NCBI GenBank assembly: GCA_025464545.1
Contig: JAODMA010000154.1
Span: forward strand, 1-7,317
DNA from: Arthrobacter sp.
GTDB lineage: Bacteria > Actinomycetota > Actinomycetes > Actinomycetales > Micrococcaceae
Direction: 5' to 3'
DNA length: 7,317 nucleotides
Shown here: positions 5,583 through 7,317 of the stretch, in pieces
Layout: each line of letters starts with the position of its first letter
How positions within the stretch are numbered: position 1 is the stretch's first letter
Program-made: the position numbers and the translations under genes
Notes under the pieces: generated by a model
What the model saw: the letters and a program-made list of their open reading frames with translations, nothing else
Databases searched by the model: none
Told to the model about the DNA's origin: nothing

Positions 5583-6383
5583 CTACCCGGCCTCCGCGGC
5601 AGCGACGGAGGAGCCCGCAGGCACCAGCCGCAGCCGGCCCACCCGTTCTCTGAGGATGCGCCGTGCCTCGCCGGGCAGCCCTTCGTCGCTGATGAGCTCG
5701 TCGGCTTCCTCCAGGCCGGCAATGGTGCTGATGCCAGAGGTTCCCCACTTGGTGTGGTCGGCAAGCACCACTACCCGGCGGGCTGCTGCCATGAAGGCGC
5801 GGTCCGTCTCGGCTTCCAGCACGTTCGGCGTGGTGAAACCGGCGTGGGCATCCACGCCGTGGACACCCAGGAAGAGGACGTCCAGGTGCAACTGCTTCAG
5901 GGCCGAGGTGGCCAGCGGACCCACCAGGGCATCCGAGGGAGTGCGTTCGCCGCCCGTGAGGATCACTGCCGACGGTGAGGAGCCCTGATGGAAGACGTCG
6001 GCGATCCGCACCGAGTTGGTGACCACCGTGATCCGGGGCCCGGCGTACAGCAGCCGGGCGAGCGCCCAGGTGGTGGTGCCCGCGCTGAGTCCCACCGCCA
6101 TGCCCTCGCGCACCTGGGCGGCCGCCTCCTGCGCGATCGCGGCTTTCTCCTCCTGCAGCTGCGTCACCTTGAGCTCGAAACCCGGCTCGTGGGTGCTCGC
6201 GCCGCCCGGCAGCTTGGCCCCGCCGTGGATCTTCTCCACGGCGCCGGCGGCATCCAGCGCATCGATGTCACGCCGGACGGTCATCAGGGACACGCCCAGC
6301 ATCCGCGCGAGGTCCGCAACGCGGACAATCCGTTCACGCTGGACCTCCGCGATAATGGCGGAATGGCGGGCTGCGGCTAGCAT
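5583..6383 (-). CDS. DeoR/GlpR-family transcriptional repressor, likely of the galactose genes
   Basis: The product has 266 residues, the usual size for the family. The N-terminal HTH is RVADLARMLGVSLMTVRRDI at about 21-40, followed by DALDAAGAVEKIHGGA. The C-terminal sugar-phosphate isomerase-like sensor domain shows GLSAGTTTWALAR at about 98-110, VTNSVRIADV at about 121-130, LTGG at about 142-145 and FLGVHGVDAHAGFTTPN at about 171-187. Such repressors are usually released by a phosphorylated sugar. The start is ATG 6383-6381, because GAAGGA lies 6 bases upstream and HTH-proximal MLAAARH is a typical DeoR N-terminus. The frame is open to 6452 but that extension covers a hairpin and has no start signal. 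It is divergent from galT, so a galactose-pathway intermediate is the likely effector; this is inferred from position. Confidence 0.92.
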   Translation of the reverse strand: MLAAARHSAIIAEVQRERIVRVADLARMLGVSLMTVRRDIDALDAAGAVEKIHGGAKLPGGASTHEPGFELKVTQLQEEKAAIAQEAAAQVREGMAVGLSAGTTTWALARLLYAGPRITVVTNSVRIADVFHQGSSPSAVILTGGERTPSDALVGPLATSALKQLHLDVLFLGVHGVDAHAGFTTPNVLEAETDRAFMAAARRVVVLADHTKWGTSGISTIAGLEEADELISDEGLPGEARRILRERVGRLRLVPAGSSVAAAEAG

Positions 6384-6428
6384 GCTGCATCCTTCGTAGG
6401 GGCTGACAGAGGTTCGAGGAGGAGAGGC

Positions 6429-6454
6429 GGATGGGCGGCCCCTTCTGCCCATCC
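6429..6454. repeat. 8-bp perfect inverted repeat in the DeoR leader
   Basis: GGATGGGC (6429-6436) and GCCCATCC (6447-6454) are perfect reverse complements around a 10-base loop. The element lies 46 bases upstream of the DeoR start. Its outer arm overlaps a possible minus-strand -10 box TAGGAT (6456-6451), whose -35 is poor. It may be an operator or an mRNA hairpin; the sequence alone does not decide. Confidence 0.55.
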
Positions 6455-6501
6455 TAATCTTCCCCGGGTGCGGAGGGACTTTCGCGTTTGGCGACTTCTT
6501 G

Positions 6502-6541
6502 TGTGCTCTATTGTTCGAAAATGTTTTATCGTGTACAAATT
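6502..6541 (+). repeat. Four TGT-initiated 10-mers in helical phase upstream of galT
   Basis: TGTGCTCTAT (6502), TGTTCGAAAA (6512), TGTTTTATCG (6522) and TGTACAAATT (6532) follow each other without gaps, each beginning with TGT at an exact 10-bp step. Repeats in this phase lie on one face of the helix. DeoR-family repressors often bind repeated short boxes, and this block spans the predicted galT promoter, so it is a candidate operator for the adjacent repressor. Confidence 0.5.
6511..6539 (+). promoter_or_regulatory. Probable galT promoter, leaderless
   Basis: TTGTTC (6511-6516) and TACAAA (6534-6539) are separated by 17 bases. A start 7 bases beyond the -10 box is the G of GTG 6547. There is no purine-rich ribosome binding site upstream of 6547, which fits leaderless initiation. 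The -35 matches consensus only in TTG, consistent with a regulated promoter. Confidence 0.5.
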
Positions 6542-6546
6542 AGACC

Positions 6547-7236
6547 GTGACACGAACCACGATGACCAGGCTGGCAGACGGCCGGGAGATCCTCTACTTC
6601 GATGACGCCGGGTCCCCGGAGCGGCCTCCGGCGTCCCTGGTGGACCACCGCGACCTGCCCGCCCGCCCCGAGCCCGGCCAGCTGCGCTTCGATGCGCTCA
6701 GCCGGGAGTGGGTGGCCGTCGCGGCGCACCGGCAGACGCGCACGCATCTGCCGCCCGCGGACCAGTGCCCGATCTGTCCGACGACGTCCGCCAACCAGAC
6801 CGAGATTCCGGCTCCGATCTATGACGTGGCAGTCTTTGAGAACCGCTTTCCCTCCCTGGGTCCGGACACGAGCGAGATCCCTGCCACACCGGCCTGGGGG
6901 AGCACCGCCCCCGCGGTGGGCCGCTGCGAAGTCGTGGCCTTTACGCCGGAGCACACCGGATCCTTCGCCGGCTTGGGCTGGCAGCGCACCCGGACGGTCA
7001 TCGATGCGTGGGCCCACCGGACCGCTGCCCTCAGCACCTTGCCCGGCATCCGTCAGGTCTTCCCGTTCGAAAACCGGGGACCCGAAATCGGCGTCACCCT
7101 CCACCACCCGCACGGGCAGATCTACGCCTACCCGTACGTGACGCCCCGCGCGGCGGTCCTGGCCGCCGCGGCCGGCCAGTACTTCGACAACTCGGACGGA
7201 AACGCCACCCTGACCGCATCCATGCTGCAATCCTAG
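6547..7236 (+). CDS. galT: Galactose-1-phosphate uridylyltransferase, truncated by an in-frame TAG
   Basis: GalT swaps UMP between UDP-glucose and galactose-1-phosphate in the Leloir pathway, in the cytosol. The frame has 229 residues from GTG 6547. The zinc pair is Cys74-Pro-Ile-Cys77. VFENRFPSL at about 96-104 and FENRGPEIGVTLHHPHGQIYA at about 174-194 are GalT signatures, and H187-P-H189 is the catalytic HPH motif, with His189 expected to carry the UMP. Family members are normally around 340-380 residues, so this product lacks its C-terminal third. TAG at 7234-7236 interrupts the frame, but the same frame continues as RSDGSRLVLEGEHFSAYF and beyond, which also looks like GalT. A point mutation, sequencing error or read-through are the options. 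The GTG at 6547 has no ribosome binding site; ATG 6562 is a second possible start. A galK gene would be expected beyond the window. Confidence 0.9.
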   Translation: MTRTTMTRLADGREILYFDDAGSPERPPASLVDHRDLPARPEPGQLRFDALSREWVAVAAHRQTRTHLPPADQCPICPTTSANQTEIPAPIYDVAVFENRFPSLGPDTSEIPATPAWGSTAPAVGRCEVVAFTPEHTGSFAGLGWQRTRTVIDAWAHRTAALSTLPGIRQVFPFENRGPEIGVTLHHPHGQIYAYPYVTPRAAVLAAAAGQYFDNSDGNATLTASMLQS

Positions 7237-7317
7237 CGCAGCGACGGCAGCCGCTTGGTCCTCGAGGGCGAACACTTCAGCGCCTACTTTCCCTTTGCCG
7301 CACGCTGGCCGCTGGAA
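7237..7317 (+). pseudogene. galT: Continuation of galT after the in-frame stop, cut by the window edge
   Basis: Read in the same frame as galT, these 27 codons give RSDGSRLVLEGEHFSAYF followed by PFAARWPLE, with no further stop. The DGSR-x-VLE-x-EH-x-x-AY-x-PFAARWP pattern matches the region of GalT that follows the catalytic domain. Codons stay G/C-rich at third positions, so the stretch has not decayed. This points to a recent or artefactual single-base stop rather than an old pseudogene. Confidence 0.75.

Noticed and set aside
6526..7275. Minus-strand 249-codon open frame opposite galT, considered because galT is interrupted
   Set aside because: It has no recognisable motif and covers the galT promoter region; the plus frame has the zinc cysteines and HPH motif on both sides expected of GalT.

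Overview
This window looks like a high-GC actinobacterial chromosome, most likely from the Arthrobacter/Pseudarthrobacter group of Micrococcaceae. The evidence is strong G/C bias at third codon positions, GTG starts, leaderless-looking promoters, a GAF-ANTAR type protein, and a DeoR-family gene divergent from an actinobacterial-type galT. No database search was possible, so the genus is an inference. I see no RNA gene, insertion sequence, CRISPR array or integrase, and no stretch longer than about 220 bases lacks a gene.

Layout. Positions 1-729 (+) hold the C-terminal third of a UvrA-like ABC protein whose 5' part lies outside the window. Positions 848-1654 (+) encode a GAF protein with a degenerate ANTAR-like domain. 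It converges, with a 9-base gap, on a small unknown gene at 1664-1939 (-). A 16-bp tandem duplication sits exactly at this junction and carries both stop codons. Positions 2157-2354 (+) encode a 65-residue, probably disordered, acidic peptide. It converges on two family-9 glycosyltransferases on the minus strand (4567-3629, then 3496-2366), probably transcribed in that order. From 4699 to 5542 (+) there is a compact two-gene operon: an ArsR-family repressor without metal-binding cysteines, then an AHSA1/SRPBCC protein. A near-perfect palindrome lies on top of the ArsR start codon, downstream of a good -35/-10 pair, which suggests a leaderless, autoregulated transcript. Positions 6383-5583 (-) encode a DeoR/GlpR-family repressor, divergent from galT, which starts at 6547 (+) and runs toward the right edge.

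How the genes work together. The ArsR-SRPBCC pair is a self-contained regulated operon. The DeoR repressor and galT form a likely sugar-controlled galactose (Leloir) module. Its intergenic region has four TGT-initiated 10-mers in exact 10-bp phase overlapping the galT promoter, and a separate 8-bp inverted repeat in the repressor leader. galT has an in-frame TAG at 7234-7236, after which the same frame continues with GalT-like coding sequence, so the gene appears broken, misread or read through. The glycosyltransferase pair probably acts on a cell-surface glycan of unknown identity.

I found no convincing new multi-gene system. The most distinctive signals are the interrupted galT, the operator placed on a leaderless start codon, the stop-codon-spanning tandem duplication and the phased repeats before galT.
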